From Sclerotinia nivalis (Eukaryota > Ascomycota > Leotiomycetes > Helotiales > Sclerotiniaceae): DNA of 64,000 nt. Shown one piece after another: positions 31,325-43,215 of this stretch; position 1 is the stretch's first letter; the number at the start of each line of letters is the position of its first letter. Made by a program: the position numbers and the translations under genes. The stretch lies in the NCBI GenBank assembly GCA_029531795.1, contig JAPEIS010000001.1, positions 5,208,001 to 5,272,000 of the forward strand, written 5' to 3'. The notes beneath the pieces were generated by a model. That model made no database searches and was not told where the DNA came from. It saw only the letters and a program-made list of their open reading frames with translations.

Positions 31325-32521
31325 ATGGTCAACTTACAAATACGCAGTATACTGAGCCTAGCATGGCTCAGTCTTCCTATATTTGCGAGGGCATTCTCGG
31401 CGGACCCAGCAGCCTCACCATCTGCAGATACAGAGCTTATATGCCCTACTGACAACCAAGCGGAATGTTATCCCCGTATTTTTCAACCAACGAGAGACTT
31501 TCAAATTATTAAGCCTAGGCAAGATATTCCACCAGGCCTTCACGTTCGGCTAAACATATCTTCCGGTCTGAAAGAAGCTCGTCTCAATATCCCAATGGAA
31601 GGCGATGATGTCACGCTGGAACTTGATATTCCTACGGAACAAGCCATGGTCGTGATCGAAGATGTTGAAGTGAAATCCTCGGAAGAATCGCAACCATCCT
31701 CAAGCCCTCCGGCTTACAGTGGCCACGGGAGGATACAACCCCCACCGCCCTCATCATCTGACTTCGAGTCGTTCCGAACTTCTCTTGCCTCATTAAAAGG
31801 TCAAGATGCATCCCTCGATGCAGCGCTGACTTCTCTTTCGGAGCTGTCACACGACATTTACTACGGATCGGAACTCATGGCTGATGAGGCGGCAGTTTCT
31901 GCCCTAATATGCCTCATGGCCAAGGAATCTTTATCCGAAGATGGCAGTGATCATTCAGCCTCTGCAATCCTCTCTAGTTCTCTACAGAATAATCCCACTG
32001 CCGTCGCCTCCCTGTCTTTGTTCCACGATACCGTCATGGCACCCACTTGTCCTGCCCTTCGCGAAAAAGGATTGAGTCTTATTCCTGCACTCAAGAAAAA
32101 GCTATCGGCCTCTAACACGTCACCTTCGTCTCTCAAATCTCAAATAGCGGCCCTGAGTGGCCTCTTAAAATCGCCTCAAATCCAAAAGTCTTTCCTCAAG
32201 CAAGATGGTACTTCATACCTACAGTCCGTCTTCTTAAAGTCTGGAATTGAATATGACGTCGTCCGTAAACGTGTCGTGCAACTTTTGATGGACAATTTCC
32301 TGGATGAAAGCATGGGTGCGCGGATGGGAGTCTGGCCGAAGGTGGATGTAGTTCAGAAGGGTGAGAAGGAATGTAATGGTGATGCTGTTAATGATGAATG
32401 TTGGGCATGGTACGGGAAAGAGTTTTATGGGACGGGAGGTGGAAAGAAAGAGTGGATGGGTGAATTTTTAGAAAGGATAGCTCAAGGTAGTCAAAGTGGG
32501 AAGAGGGACAGGGAACTATGA
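31325..32521 (+). CDS. SIL1: SIL1/SLS1, nucleotide exchange factor for ER Hsp70
   Basis: ER-lumen exchange factor for BiP/Kar2, releasing ADP during protein import and folding. Single exon, 398 aa. Signal peptide at residues 1-23 (MVNLQIRSILSLAWLSLPIF, then ARAFSAD). Conserved SIL1 block ELICPTDNQAECYPRIFQPT, then FQIIKPRQDIPPGLHVRLN near residues 38-80. A Ser/Pro linker is followed by an armadillo-like helical domain (about 150-330: AALTSLSELSHDIYYGSELM and others). The C-terminal SGKRDREL resembles an ER-retrieval signal but is not canonical HDEL/KDEL. Only 67 bp separate it from the upstream chromodomain stop, same strand. Confidence 0.9.
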   Translation: MVNLQIRSILSLAWLSLPIFARAFSADPAASPSADTELICPTDNQAECYPRIFQPTRDFQIIKPRQDIPPGLHVRLNISSGLKEARLNIPMEGDDVTLELDIPTEQAMVVIEDVEVKSSEESQPSSSPPAYSGHGRIQPPPPSSSDFESFRTSLASLKGQDASLDAALTSLSELSHDIYYGSELMADEAAVSALICLMAKESLSEDGSDHSASAILSSSLQNNPTAVASLSLFHDTVMAPTCPALREKGLSLIPALKKKLSASNTSPSSLKSQIAALSGLLKSPQIQKSFLKQDGTSYLQSVFLKSGIEYDVVRKRVVQLLMDNFLDESMGARMGVWPKVDVVQKGEKECNGDAVNDECWAWYGKEFYGTGGGKKEWMGEFLERIAQGSQSGKRDREL

Positions 32522-34319
32522 GTATGAACGCACTACAGGCATATATATGTATCAACCAACATGTATGATTGGAATCACGATAACTACGCTTTAGAGAGCC
32601 ATGATTAGCGATCTCATCGTCACAAAGAGTATCTTGTGATACATCATGATTCAAGCTTCTTATCATAGATGGCAAAGATGAGAAAACAGTAGACAGGAAC
32701 CGTCTCATTAACCACCCTATAGCCAGGGATTGTCAAGTATGCCCAGTATGCCCGGCCAAAGGGCCAAACCCCCAAAATCCAGACACAATATGATTATCCA
32801 CAAGCCTAAGCAGGACGCACAAAAACATCAGGCAAGGCTTCGCTTTTGATGCTCTAATAAACACATTGCCATATTGTGACTTTGGAATTCTTACTTAGCA
32901 TTTCAAATTAAGTTTTGCTATCATATGTAAATAAAAACTTAAAATCCAATGGAATCTCCATATTCCCCAACTCCCAAGATTTAATTTTAGCCAAGCCGCG
33001 CAAAAAGGAGTCGCTTAACACAACAACAATCTTTCCACACAACCAGAAGCCATTCACTAGCCCACCATTTCACCTCTCCAGCATTACTAACCCATCTCTC
33101 TTTCATTCTCCACAAAAAGAAACCTTCGGCATCCAAAACATCAAAAGCTTAAGAGCGCGACGCTTTCTTACCCCAATGATCCGTACCTGCATATTTCGCT
33201 ATGAGGGATATACAACTACGTCACTGTCCGATCGAAGCCCTGACAATGCCAAGTAGAAAGGCGGACAACATTCTCGAGAATGATGAATTCTACCGCTGCG
33301 CCATCGAGGCGTGTGGGTGCTTGGAGGCTTCTGGCTGTCTTTGGGATTATGTATCTTGGGAGAGAAGAGGGACACACGTGTTTTTTGGGTGTGGTGATGT
33401 GATGCTGCTTGGTAAGATTTCGTTTATGGGTGTGGGATGCTTTGGTAGTGCATGATAATTTATGGAGGTTGGGTTGAATACATATCAACGGATATCTTGA
33501 TGTTAACTATGATTGGAAACCAGCTGCTGACTGCCGGTCAACAACGAAAGATACGCAATGCCCATCCAGATATTGCAAACACTCAACTAGTAGAGTTTCG
33601 TTCATAAAAATCCCTTCGATACTAATCGCCACCAGCAAAACACGATACCAAGAGAGAAATGTAATATCCTGCCATAATGTGACCTTTGAACTTCAGGAGA
33701 AGATGTAAGGTATGAACAAATGAGAAACAGTACGAAAAGCTAGAACCTATATTCCAGCCTCTGAACAGAGAGGTCAAGGAGATAATTTCATTTCTCATAT
33801 GATAGAGGCGGAAAAAGAACTTAAGGATATCACCTGGTATTCGAAGAACTAACAATGCGATACTTTCCTTCATCGACCTTCCTGGAGCGTTGCTCGGACT
33901 AGAGTGGTGGCCCTGGAGAGACAAGACAATGAACATTCATCAAGGCAAAACTCAACCATTAATGCAGAATATATGAATCTCCATCCGGTTTTAAAGCTAA
34001 TAGACAAGACAAAGGCTTTGGTGGCTGTCATATAAGCTGGATATAAAAGGCTGCAGAGACCCAGGAAAAATGAAAAGGAACTGTGGTGGAATGATGTTTG
34101 AGTATTTTGGATTATGGTTGCAAGATAAACGATTTATATAGCAGTGAGGTGAGGCGAACTTGAGGTTCTGGACCGTGCCCAATTCAATATTGTGATTCCT
34201 AAGGCATCAAGATCTCGACATTGTCAACTTTATAGTGATCAACTCCATTTTTGAGCCTTTGCATTCCTATAAGGACTCTTCAACGTCAAGACTTAATTAT
34301 CATCTTTAAGTCTGCCAAA
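32522..34319. other. Intergenic, no gene recognised
   Basis: About 1.8 kb. Short ORFs only, including an 84-codon plus frame at 33201 with several Cys (CAIEACGCLEASGC) that matches no family I can name. No tRNA or repeat signature. Confidence 0.4.
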
Positions 34320-34823
34320 ATGTTATTCTTCAGGTGTGTGCGATTTCATAACAAGCTTTCGAGCCACAGCAACTAACAAATATCCTTTACAAATAGCTTC
34401 TTCAAGACCTTGGTGGATTCCGAAGTTACGGTCGAGCTTAAGAACGATATTCAAATCAAAGGCATATTAAAATCGGTCGATCAATACCTGAATATTAAGC
34501 TGGATGATATACAAGTGGTGGAGGAGCTGAAATATCCACATCTGGTCAGTAGTCCAATTTGTGCGGAAGCAATGCACTGGAATGCGATGGATTCTGTGCT
34601 TCGAATGTTTGTGATACTGATAATGCGCGCATAGTCATCGGTCAAGAATGTTTTCATAAGAGGAAGTGTTGTTAGATACGTACATCTTCCTGGTGGCGCG
34701 GTTGATACAACACTTTTGGAAGATGGTAGGTCCTTCACAGTGGCAGGACACTGCATACAGAGGCTAATGATCATTATAGCCACAAGGAGAGAGGCTGCAC
34801 AGCAGGCGTCGAAAGGAAAATGA
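34320..34823 (+). CDS. LSM2: U6 snRNA-associated Sm-like protein LSm2
   Basis: Sm-fold subunit of the Lsm2-8 (nuclear, U6) and Lsm1-7 (cytoplasmic mRNA decay) rings. Model: join(34320-34333, 34397-34544, 34635-34725, 34780-34823), 98 aa, all phases close. It starts MLFFSFFKTLVDSEVTVELK. The Sm1 motif includes IQIKGILKSVDQYLNIKLDD. The Sm2 region is SSVKNVFIRGSVVRYVHLP. The tail EDATRREAAQQASKGK is characteristic. The first coding exon is 14 nt. Length matches the family (about 95 aa). Confidence 0.95.
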
Positions 34824-35498
34824 AGGCATAAATTCAAACCTGAAGATAGTAATTAGGATGATACATTCCTTCACGAAGGATATACTTTATGGATGACAGT
34901 GGAGGGAATGGGCATGAAGAACAGTAAAGGGCACTGCAATAGTCCACTATAAACTACTCTAAGAGTTGATGAAGGTTTTATGGGAAGCCAACATGGGAAA
35001 GCAAATCTGGCAATTCGTGGTCATGAATTGCCATAAGGTGTATGGGGAAAAAATTCAAAATCCAAATCTGCCCCAAATGTTCAAGGTTTCTCAAAATAAT
35101 AATATGAATACATCGTTCAAACTAGGTGTTTTCACAAAATCCAAAAAGACATGAAAGCGTATTCTGCCCTCCTTGTAAAAGTCTGTCAGGTGATAACGTG
35201 AACCTCCGCGTTTTTTTCCCGTGTCTATCAGCATCCACTTAGATTAGACTACTTCCCGTGAACCACTTCTGACTCTCCAGTAATCTCCAGAATCCTTTTA
35301 CAAGTTCAATTCATCTGCCAATAACCTCCCGGACTATCTATGGAAATCAATTAAAACCGACCCAGGACTGCCTTATTCTTCAATGATTAAGACAAAGATC
35401 TTCTGTCTACACCCTTCATCCTTCATCTTGATAAACAAACGAACAAATTAATATCGATGGCAAACGCTTCATAGCTATAGTATAGCACGTAAAATACT
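34824..35498. other. Intergenic LSM2 to PSO2
   Basis: About 675 bp, AT-rich, no recognisable gene. It holds the PSO2 promoter and leader. Confidence 0.45.
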
Positions 35499-38400
35499 AT
35501 GTTTCGAAATCCTCGAGAAGACTCAACTAAACCCACAGGCTCTGCATTGAAACCTTCCACAGGTAGACCTCCCACGCCACCCGGTACTCTTTCGATTCCT
35601 CGACAGGCTATTACAATGGCCCCTCGAAACACAAACAAACCAACTACCCCGCGGCCCAACTCAAATCCCATTGCTTCTGCTTTCAGCAAGCAACCGGCCA
35701 AAAAGAGTGCGACGACGAAAACACCAGTGAGAGCTAATGGCAATATTCTGAATTTCTTTAAGAAAGTGGATAATCCACTTAAAGACGATGACTCTCTCTT
35801 TGTAGCCCAAAGATCTGGCGCAGTATCACAGCTTCCTCCTCGCAAACCTAGTCCAGACATAGACGACAACGATTTGTATGGAGCTAGTGACGAATTAATT
35901 GATGGGCGCTACAATGAGGCCGAAGGATCGATCAAGAAGCGCAAACTTTCAGACAATCCTAAAATCGAAGATTCTGAAGACAATCTCACCACACCTTCAA
36001 TACCGACCGAGCCATGTACCCCTCCTCCAGCCGAAAGCCCTATGCCAACTGAAAAGGTGGACCCAGTAATCAAAGCACCGCGTCGATCGGGACCGTTTCT
36101 AGATGACTCCGATAGCGATGAAGAGTTTATGGAAGACCTAAAGACTGGGCATCATATTGAAGCGCAAACACGTAGAGAGGAAAACCAGACTGAAGACTCT
36201 TTGAAAAATGGCGTTGCAGAATTGGATATCAAGAAGGAACCAGTTATCAGAAATACTACCGTCAAATCATCTACCGAAACAGTTCTACCTTTGGAGGGCA
36301 GTGTTTTCAAGCCTAAGAAAAGAGTTCCGGTTGCGAGAGCTCAAGCAAAATGGGAAGCATTACAACCAAGGAGCACAAGAACCATGTCATCATCAGAAGA
36401 TGAGGGACAAGGAACGTTAAAAGATTCTAAATACTTCGACAGCAAGAGCAAAGGAAAAGTAGAGTCGGAATCCGAGTACGATGAGCAAGAGACATCGAAA
36501 AGTTCAAAAAAGGTTGATGTTAAGGACAAGGGGAAAGGAAACCGCAAAAGAAAGAGCAGTCTATTTCCAGAAGTTCCAGCTTTAAAGCATCAAAGTACAA
36601 GTGCAGATGCATGGGCAGACTTTGAGGATATGGGTGAATTTCCTGATGAGGACCTCAATGGCGAAGAATTCCTGGAGCGCAAATGGATGGAAGAGCAAAA
36701 CGACCTAGAAGCAGTCGATGGAGCACAGGATGACGAAGATTCATTCAATGGTTTTGATGACGATGATAAATTCAACAGTAATGAAGGAGAAGGGAATGTA
36801 TCTACTTGCCCTTTGTGCGATGCGAACCTGAGTAGTATTACGTCTGATGAAGCCTCGATGCATGTCAATGCATGTTTAGACGGGAAACCCATTCCTCTAC
36901 CAACGAAGATCAAAGCAAAGGTCAAATCAGAATCAAACGAAACAAAATTGACGATGCCTGACGTTACTAGAAATCGTTTTGCTAGGAAATCAGCAGTTCC
37001 AAGACCAGGGCAGGCGAATCCTATCGATCTCAATAGCGACGGAGGATCCGCCTTTTCCAAGATCATGTCAGGTCATGCAGAAGACGCTGCTTGGGCGAAC
37101 GCTGCAGATAAAGAAAAGTCGTCTCGAGGAAAGCCAGCACATCTGAGGACTTGCCCATTTTACAAGATCATGCCTGGCTTGTTCATCTGCGTTGATGCAT
37201 TTAGATATGGTGCAGTTAAAGGCTGTAATGCCTATTTTCTGAGCCATTTTCATAGCGATCATTACATTGGTTTAACGTCTACTTGGTCACATGGTCCTAT
37301 ATATTGCAGCAAAGTCACCGGAAATCTCGTCAAACAACAACTTAAAGTGGATCCGAAATGGGTTGTATCTATTGACTTTGACGAGAAGATAGAAGTGCCC
37401 AATACTCAAGGCGTTTCAGTAACAATGATTCCTGCAAATCATTGCCCTGGAAGCTCTCTTTTTCTTTTCGAGAAGACTACTAGTCGTGGCCAAAATCCCA
37501 AAATCCAACGCATTCTGCACTGTGGTGATTTTCGTGCTTGCCCAGCGCATATTGCTCATCCTCTTCTAATGCCCAACGTTGTTGACACGGTTGGTGGAAA
37601 GACTAAACAGCAAAAGATTGATATCTGTTATCTTGATACCACATACCTTAATCCTAAATATTCATTTCCATCACAAGATGACGTCGTGAAGGCTTGCGCA
37701 GATATGTGCGTCAGTCTTAGCAAAGAAAATGCAGAAGAGAGTGATGCATGGGAAACAGTTAAGAGGGAAAGAGCTGGAGCCAAAATGACAAAGTTTATCA
37801 AATCTGCTTCGACCGAGACGGAAGATTCCAATACTCCAGAAACATCTTCCGAGAACAAGAAGAAAGCTCGTGGTCGCCTTCTTGTTGTCTGTGGTACCTA
37901 TAGCATTGGCAAAGAACGCATTGTTCTTGGTATCGCCCGGGCTCTAGATTGTAAAATCTACGCAGTCCCAGGAAAAATGCGCATATGTGCGGCATTGGAA
38001 GATCCTGAACTTACCAGTCGGTTGACATCAGATCCTCGAGAGGCACAAATCCATATGCAGATGCTTATGGAACTACGGCCTGAAACTTTACAGGACTATC
38101 TCACTGGCTATAAACCTCATTTCACACGTGTCGTAGGATTTCGACCCAGTGGTTGGAGTTATAAGCCACCGAATTCTCGTTTTGTGGATTCTCCACCAAT
38201 TCATACTATTCTTAATGATGCAAATTGGAGATCAGAATATAATATGGGGGAGTTAATACCACAGAGAGGAAGTACGAAGGAAGCGCAATGTTTTGGAGTA
38301 CCGTATTCTGAACATAGTAGTTTCAGAGAGTTAACAATGTTTGTGATGGGTTTGAGAATTGAGAAAGTGGTTCCAACTGTAAATGTTGGTAGTGAGATTG

Positions 38401-38507
38401 GAAGGAAGCGAATGAAGATATGGATTGATAGATGGCTAGGGGAGAGGAGGAAACATGGAGTATTGAAGTTTGGGGACCAGAAGGGAGAGGGTGTGGTTCA
38501 ATGGTAG
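35499..38507 (+). CDS. PSO2: PSO2/SNM1 DNA interstrand cross-link repair nuclease
   Basis: Metallo-beta-lactamase/beta-CASP 5' exonuclease of the Snm1 family, acting in the nucleus on interstrand cross-links. Single exon, 1002 aa, longer than yeast Pso2 (661) owing to an acidic, disordered first 430 residues. A UBZ4-like zinc finger follows (CPLCDANLSSITSDEASMHV, His/Cys completed by NACLD, about residues 437-460). The catalytic MBL domain starts near 560: FLSHFHSDHYIGLT (HxHxDH, about 583-588), MIPANHCPGSSLFLF, and LHCGDFRACP. The beta-CASP part has ICYLDTTYLNPKYSFPSQ, VVCGTYSIGKERI and GVPYSEHSSFRELTMF. Near the N terminus, NILNFFKKVDN resembles a weak PIP-like motif. All key residues are present. 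Confidence 0.94.
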   Translation: MFRNPREDSTKPTGSALKPSTGRPPTPPGTLSIPRQAITMAPRNTNKPTTPRPNSNPIASAFSKQPAKKSATTKTPVRANGNILNFFKKVDNPLKDDDSLFVAQRSGAVSQLPPRKPSPDIDDNDLYGASDELIDGRYNEAEGSIKKRKLSDNPKIEDSEDNLTTPSIPTEPCTPPPAESPMPTEKVDPVIKAPRRSGPFLDDSDSDEEFMEDLKTGHHIEAQTRREENQTEDSLKNGVAELDIKKEPVIRNTTVKSSTETVLPLEGSVFKPKKRVPVARAQAKWEALQPRSTRTMSSSEDEGQGTLKDSKYFDSKSKGKVESESEYDEQETSKSSKKVDVKDKGKGNRKRKSSLFPEVPALKHQSTSADAWADFEDMGEFPDEDLNGEEFLERKWMEEQNDLEAVDGAQDDEDSFNGFDDDDKFNSNEGEGNVSTCPLCDANLSSITSDEASMHVNACLDGKPIPLPTKIKAKVKSESNETKLTMPDVTRNRFARKSAVPRPGQANPIDLNSDGGSAFSKIMSGHAEDAAWANAADKEKSSRGKPAHLRTCPFYKIMPGLFICVDAFRYGAVKGCNAYFLSHFHSDHYIGLTSTWSHGPIYCSKVTGNLVKQQLKVDPKWVVSIDFDEKIEVPNTQGVSVTMIPANHCPGSSLFLFEKTTSRGQNPKIQRILHCGDFRACPAHIAHPLLMPNVVDTVGGKTKQQKIDICYLDTTYLNPKYSFPSQDDVVKACADMCVSLSKENAEESDAWETVKRERAGAKMTKFIKSASTETEDSNTPETSSENKKKARGRLLVVCGTYSIGKERIVLGIARALDCKIYAVPGKMRICAALEDPELTSRLTSDPREAQIHMQMLMELRPETLQDYLTGYKPHFTRVVGFRPSGWSYKPPNSRFVDSPPIHTILNDANWRSEYNMGELIPQRGSTKEAQCFGVPYSEHSSFRELTMFVMGLRIEKVVPTVNVGSEIGRKRMKIWIDRWLGERRKHGVLKFGDQKGEGVVQW

Positions 38508-40245
38508 AGAGAGGACCGATTTGGATATGAAATACCTTCTTGAAGATCTTAGTCTCAAAGATCTAGAGGTTTTCTAGGATAGAATACGGCAAGTTCTCGA
38601 TGAATAGTTGCAAGGAAGATCGAGGTCGATCTCGAGAAACCGTCCCTAGACCAACAAGCATAAGAGAAACGAAGAGGACGAAATGTTGTGGATAGTTGAT
38701 TACGAATTCATGATGATGATGAGATGAGATGAGATGATGTTGTGGATACTTTAATTTTGTATATTTCCTTTTCATGTAAAACTACACTGTCAACAAGACC
38801 AGCTTGTTTGTTTTATAATACCAGATGGCTAGGTATTCTCCTTTTTTGATCATAGATCTTAGCGAGCTCTACTTTCATATCAGAAAGTCAATTCATACAT
38901 TGTGATATAGGTTTATCAATATCACAACCCGATGCTCTTTACCAAACTCATAGATATCCAGACTCATTTCTTGAGCTTTACTTTCGAAAGATAGCGAGTG
39001 ATGGGATTTATCATGTGTCACGGGTAATCACATGATACCTAATCACATGACTACTGATCTACGATCATACACTCTCTTTCTCATTAGCGTTCAGGCTCTT
39101 CTAGATCTTGTCGATCCTTACGATCGTCAAGCCGATCCTGATATGATACCATTCGAAACCTAGCCTAATTAAGGCATCTCGTCGGCTAGATAGCTACCAT
39201 CTAGTCTATATATGATCGAGGGCAAGTCATTCAATTCTACTTCACTCTACCAATCACGTATACCACCTATTCCCCGATCCCTTCAACGTGCTCTGTGATC
39301 ATACTATCCCGTGATATCATGATATCACTTATTCTGGATGGGAAAGCTATTTATAAGAGTGTTTGGTTATTTATATAAAATACCTAGTGATAGAATAGAT
39401 AGGTGAATGGGTGGATGGATGTAGATAGGACATATGTAAAATATCAATATATATATTTTCGTAATTATGATTTTAGACTATTGAGTAGAATAAAATTGAA
39501 TAAATCACTAGAGTAGATAGAGTCTATTGATAGAGTAGAGTACTCGTAGTAAGATCTTATATTTCTTAATATAGAGTTAGTTACTTTTATCTTATACAGT
39601 TATACAATATTTATTACGGAATATATATAATCTCCCATTCCTATCCCATTCCCCTTTTCTAGAATAAATAAATAAATAAATAAATAAAAATAAAGTATAC
39701 CATCAACCCCAGATTTAACTAAGTGTCTACCTACATACAACTGTAGATCACATATACTATATTCAGACGATCATTACCTACCCAACACCACTTTTCCAAT
39801 CGATGCATCCAGGCCCCCCTGGAAAACATCTCATTTCCCCACACTCTCCCATTCCCCATATTTGTGTGACGGATGGATATGATTTTCAGGGTACTTGTTG
39901 TGCAGATGGCATGGATCTAGGATGGCATGATTGATTGACAGGTACCCCCCAGTCTGACTGTACCTTGTCTCTGTTTCTTTTTCTCTGGAGAGGGGAGGAA
40001 AGAAATGATTGCATGATTGTGATTTGTTTCAAGGATGGGGATGATCAGACATGGATTGGAGATGTGTGATGTGGAACCTTATGACGATGATGTGCGGAGT
40101 GCATGTTGTCATTAGATGGATGATCAATTATGAGTACGGAGTATACCAGGTAGTAGAACCCTAGAATTTCATGTTCAGGGGACTTGTTTTGGATTCGTGT
40201 TAGTTAAAATACGGGGTACCAAGTTCCAACTCCAAACTTATGGTT

Positions 40246-40378
40246 GGCTACTGGCTACTGGCTACTGGCTACTGGCTACTGGCTACTGGCTACTGGCTAC
40301 TGGCTACTGGCTACTGGCTACTGGCTACTGGCTACTGGCTACTGGCTACTGGCTACTGGTTACTGATTACTGGTTACT
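40246..40378 (+). repeat. Tandem 7-bp repeat (GGCTACT)n
   Basis: Sixteen perfect GGCTACT units (40246-40357) followed by three variants (GGTTACT, GATTACT, GGTTACT). Because 7 is not a multiple of 3, translation gives a 7-residue cycle in every frame, which creates a spurious ORF. Confidence 0.97.
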
Positions 40379-41810
40379 GGCTGGTTGGACAATTCTACCT
40401 ACTCTAATTTCCCAGCATTCCCCTTTCTCTCTCCTTTTCTCCAACCTCTTGGCATTTTCGCATTTTCGTAGACCCTTCTACTTTTTTACTCTGTACTACA
40501 GACTCTGTAGTAAGTAAAACTATCGATTTAACTATCCAGTACCTAACATAAGTTACATAAGTTACATAACTAACATCCTTACCTCAACTCTCAAGTCTCA
40601 AAACCCAATTCGCCACCTATCTAACAAATAACCACGGCGAAAATTCGGATTTCTGAGCAATGGCATTGGTATTGGCAAATCCCATTTCGACCTAGGTACC
40701 TAGTACTCGTAGGTCCCATGACCATTTTGTAGAATGTAAATGTAATGAATACCTAATATCAAATACCTAGCACCCAAAAATGTGCGTTGGATCATTGATG
40801 TTGTACAGCGAGGCGTACTAGACGTTTTCGCTAATGCATACAAGTCATAGATGATAGAAGAATGATTTTCTGGGGTAATGTGGGTGGCTTGCTGCTCTAA
40901 GAAGTTGGGAGTATGTAAGGAAGGTGGTGTTGCCGTTTTGTGGGGTTGGAATTTGGAATGGGGTAAGGAAGGGAAGGGGTAGGTATGGAAAGGAAGGGAG
41001 GGGAAGTGGTCAGATGTCTCAACCTTTCGAGTACTTTTGAGGTGAGGCGTGGCGTGGTGAGGTGTAATGCATGCATGTATTTTGTGTTTGAGGGGTAAAA
41101 GCGATATCGGTATGTATATGATATATGGTTAGTTTACACTTAACACTTAGCAGAAAGTTAATAGCCTCGGATTGGAATGAATGGATGAAAATGGGGAAAT
41201 GACAACTGTACTATATTTCGCCATGATTCTTGGTCCCGGATCCTGTTGATGGGGAATTGGAATTGGTTATGAGGGGGGCAAGGGCAAGGAAGGAGTGCTG
41301 AGACTTCTTAGATTCTTAGATTCTTCGATTCTTAGAGCTTAGATTCTCAGAGTGAAGGAAATGCCTCCATCAATAAAAACACAAAGAGGTCTTAGCGCGC
41401 GCTATGCTGAGGTTTAGATATTCTTTGCATTGAGGGTCTTACAACCGTGAATACCTGCCCATCCCTAGTGTTGTTACTCTATCTTTACCCCAGATTCTAT
41501 GCTCATGCACATTCGTCGTAGGTCTTACTAGACCAACACCAACACCAACACCAAATCTAAAACTTAAACTCTACTCATTTAATCAAAAGAATGTAAAATC
41601 ACTCATACACATACACCCAGAAATACCAAAAAAAGAATAAAATAGAATACTAGAGTAAAATAAACAAAGACACAATAAACACCCCTTTCTTTATCCATCG
41701 TACTCGAGTATTGTATTCTCTCCCATCCATCCATCTATCCATCCATCCCGTCTCCTCTTCTCTTCTCATCTACCCATCAATTTCATATACCCCAATAAAT
41801 CTAGCCTAGC

Positions 41811-41850
41811 ATAACATAGCATAACATAGCATAACATAGCATAGGATAGC
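41811..41850 (+). repeat. Tandem 10-bp repeat ATAACATAGC
   Basis: Three perfect units followed by the variant ATAGGATAGC. Confidence 0.9.
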
Positions 41851-41936
41851 ATAGTATATCCGTCAAAATCCCTCTCCCATATCATCCATAAATCCATAAA
41901 TCCATTCATCACCTTCCCTACCTCCCCTACTTCCAC

Positions 41937-41982
41937 TACTACCTACCTACCTACCTACCTACCTACCTACCTACCTACCTAC
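41937..41982 (+). repeat. Microsatellite (CTAC/ACCT)n
   Basis: About eleven consecutive tetranucleotide units. Confidence 0.95.
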
Positions 41983-43215
41983 AAACCCTCACCCCCAAAA
42001 GTCCATCCCTCAATAACCAAAGGCATTCTCCATCTAAAATGATATCACCAACCACCAACCACCAACCCCATCCCAAAACAAATAATCCATCCCAAAATCT
42101 CCCGATCCCCCGCAAACAATAAAGAGCCTCCCTCCTTCAGGCGTAATTCTCCTACCGGTACTCCTATCCCTTCCAATCCCAATGCATCACTATCCATCCC
42201 TGTGTCCATCCCGATCCTTATCAATACTAAAAAAAAACAAGCCATCAATTTCCCGAAAAAAGTAAACAATCAATTCCCTAATCCAATTCAATCGAATCGG
42301 AGAGCAAGCGAGCAAGCGAGACAAAAAAGAATCTCGATGCAGAAATTTAAGTGAAGAAAGGGCGTTCTAGAAGCATCAATCGATATCATGTTGTGATAAA
42401 GAAAATGTGTATAGCCGAACCACGTAAGGTCGGCCATAGGGGAATTCCAGGAGAGTAAAGTAGAGAGTAAAGAGCAAAGAATGAAAGAAGCTGCTAAAAA
42501 AGTTTCTCACTTAGTGAGGAATGACGACACTTCATCAAAGCCCATTTATCATCACTTACATACCATCTGAATCATATCATATCACACCACATTACTTTTA
42601 CATCACACTAGGACTCTGGTAATTATTTGCTTTGTATATTTCTCATTTTTTTTTGGACTATTGTATTGGTGTATGCACCCAATAATTCGCCAATTATTCC
42701 CTCTTCTCATCCCTCTTCTGTTCAGGTCTTGCGTGCGTCATTTCGCATTATGGCGAATATGCTGCGTGTGGTGTGCATCTTATATTGTGCCTGCGCATAA
42801 CCCATAACCCATAACCCTCATTGCACAGTGTAAACCAAATTTTTTCCTCACCACCAAAGACAAGCCAGTCTCTTCTGTACCCAGTAAAAGCCCAAACCCC
42901 CAATCGTGATCCGTCCGAACCCTTTATATGTAACCCATTGCCAGAATACAATTTTGGCTATCATCGCCCAAGCCCCATCCCCTTTGAAAAGCAAAAAACC
43001 ATCCCATCCCAAACGCCGACCACATGCCAATTTGTGGATCCCAAACCTAGTGTAAATGCAGCATCAAATATGTGCTTTGGTATTATGTACAAAGTCGCCG
43101 TAGATACGTCGACGCTATATTCGATCATTAATTGTATCCGAATCCAGGAATTAACTCTTGAAACGACAGTAAGACTCTTTGGAGAGCCAGGATTATCGAT
43201 TATCCCATTTGAAAA

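Larger units (their letters stand above)
38508..43215. other. Gene-poor region rich in simple repeats
   Basis: About 4.7 kb with no gene recognised. It carries an AATA tract (39663-39688), a GGCTACT array (40246-40378), AACACC repeats (about 41541-41560), CCATC repeats (about 41725-41750), an ATAACATAGC array (41811-41850) and a CTAC/ACCT tract (41937-41982). Long pyrimidine-rich and purine-rich stretches alternate. It lies between convergently arranged PSO2 and the REG1-like gene, so promoters are not expected from either; a non-coding transcript is possible but unproven. Confidence 0.5.

Noticed and set aside
33201..33455. 84-codon Cys-containing ORF, considered as a CHCH/Cmc-type mitochondrial protein
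   Set aside because: Cys spacing does not fit twin Cx9C or Cx3C patterns and the rest has no resemblance.
40197..40517. 106-codon ORF with a repeating WLLATGY cycle
   Set aside because: Product of the GGCTACT tandem repeat; flanks show no coding character.
42783..42816. CATAACC repeats considered as interstitial telomere sequence
   Set aside because: Unit is CCCATAA-like, only about three copies, not CCCTAA.
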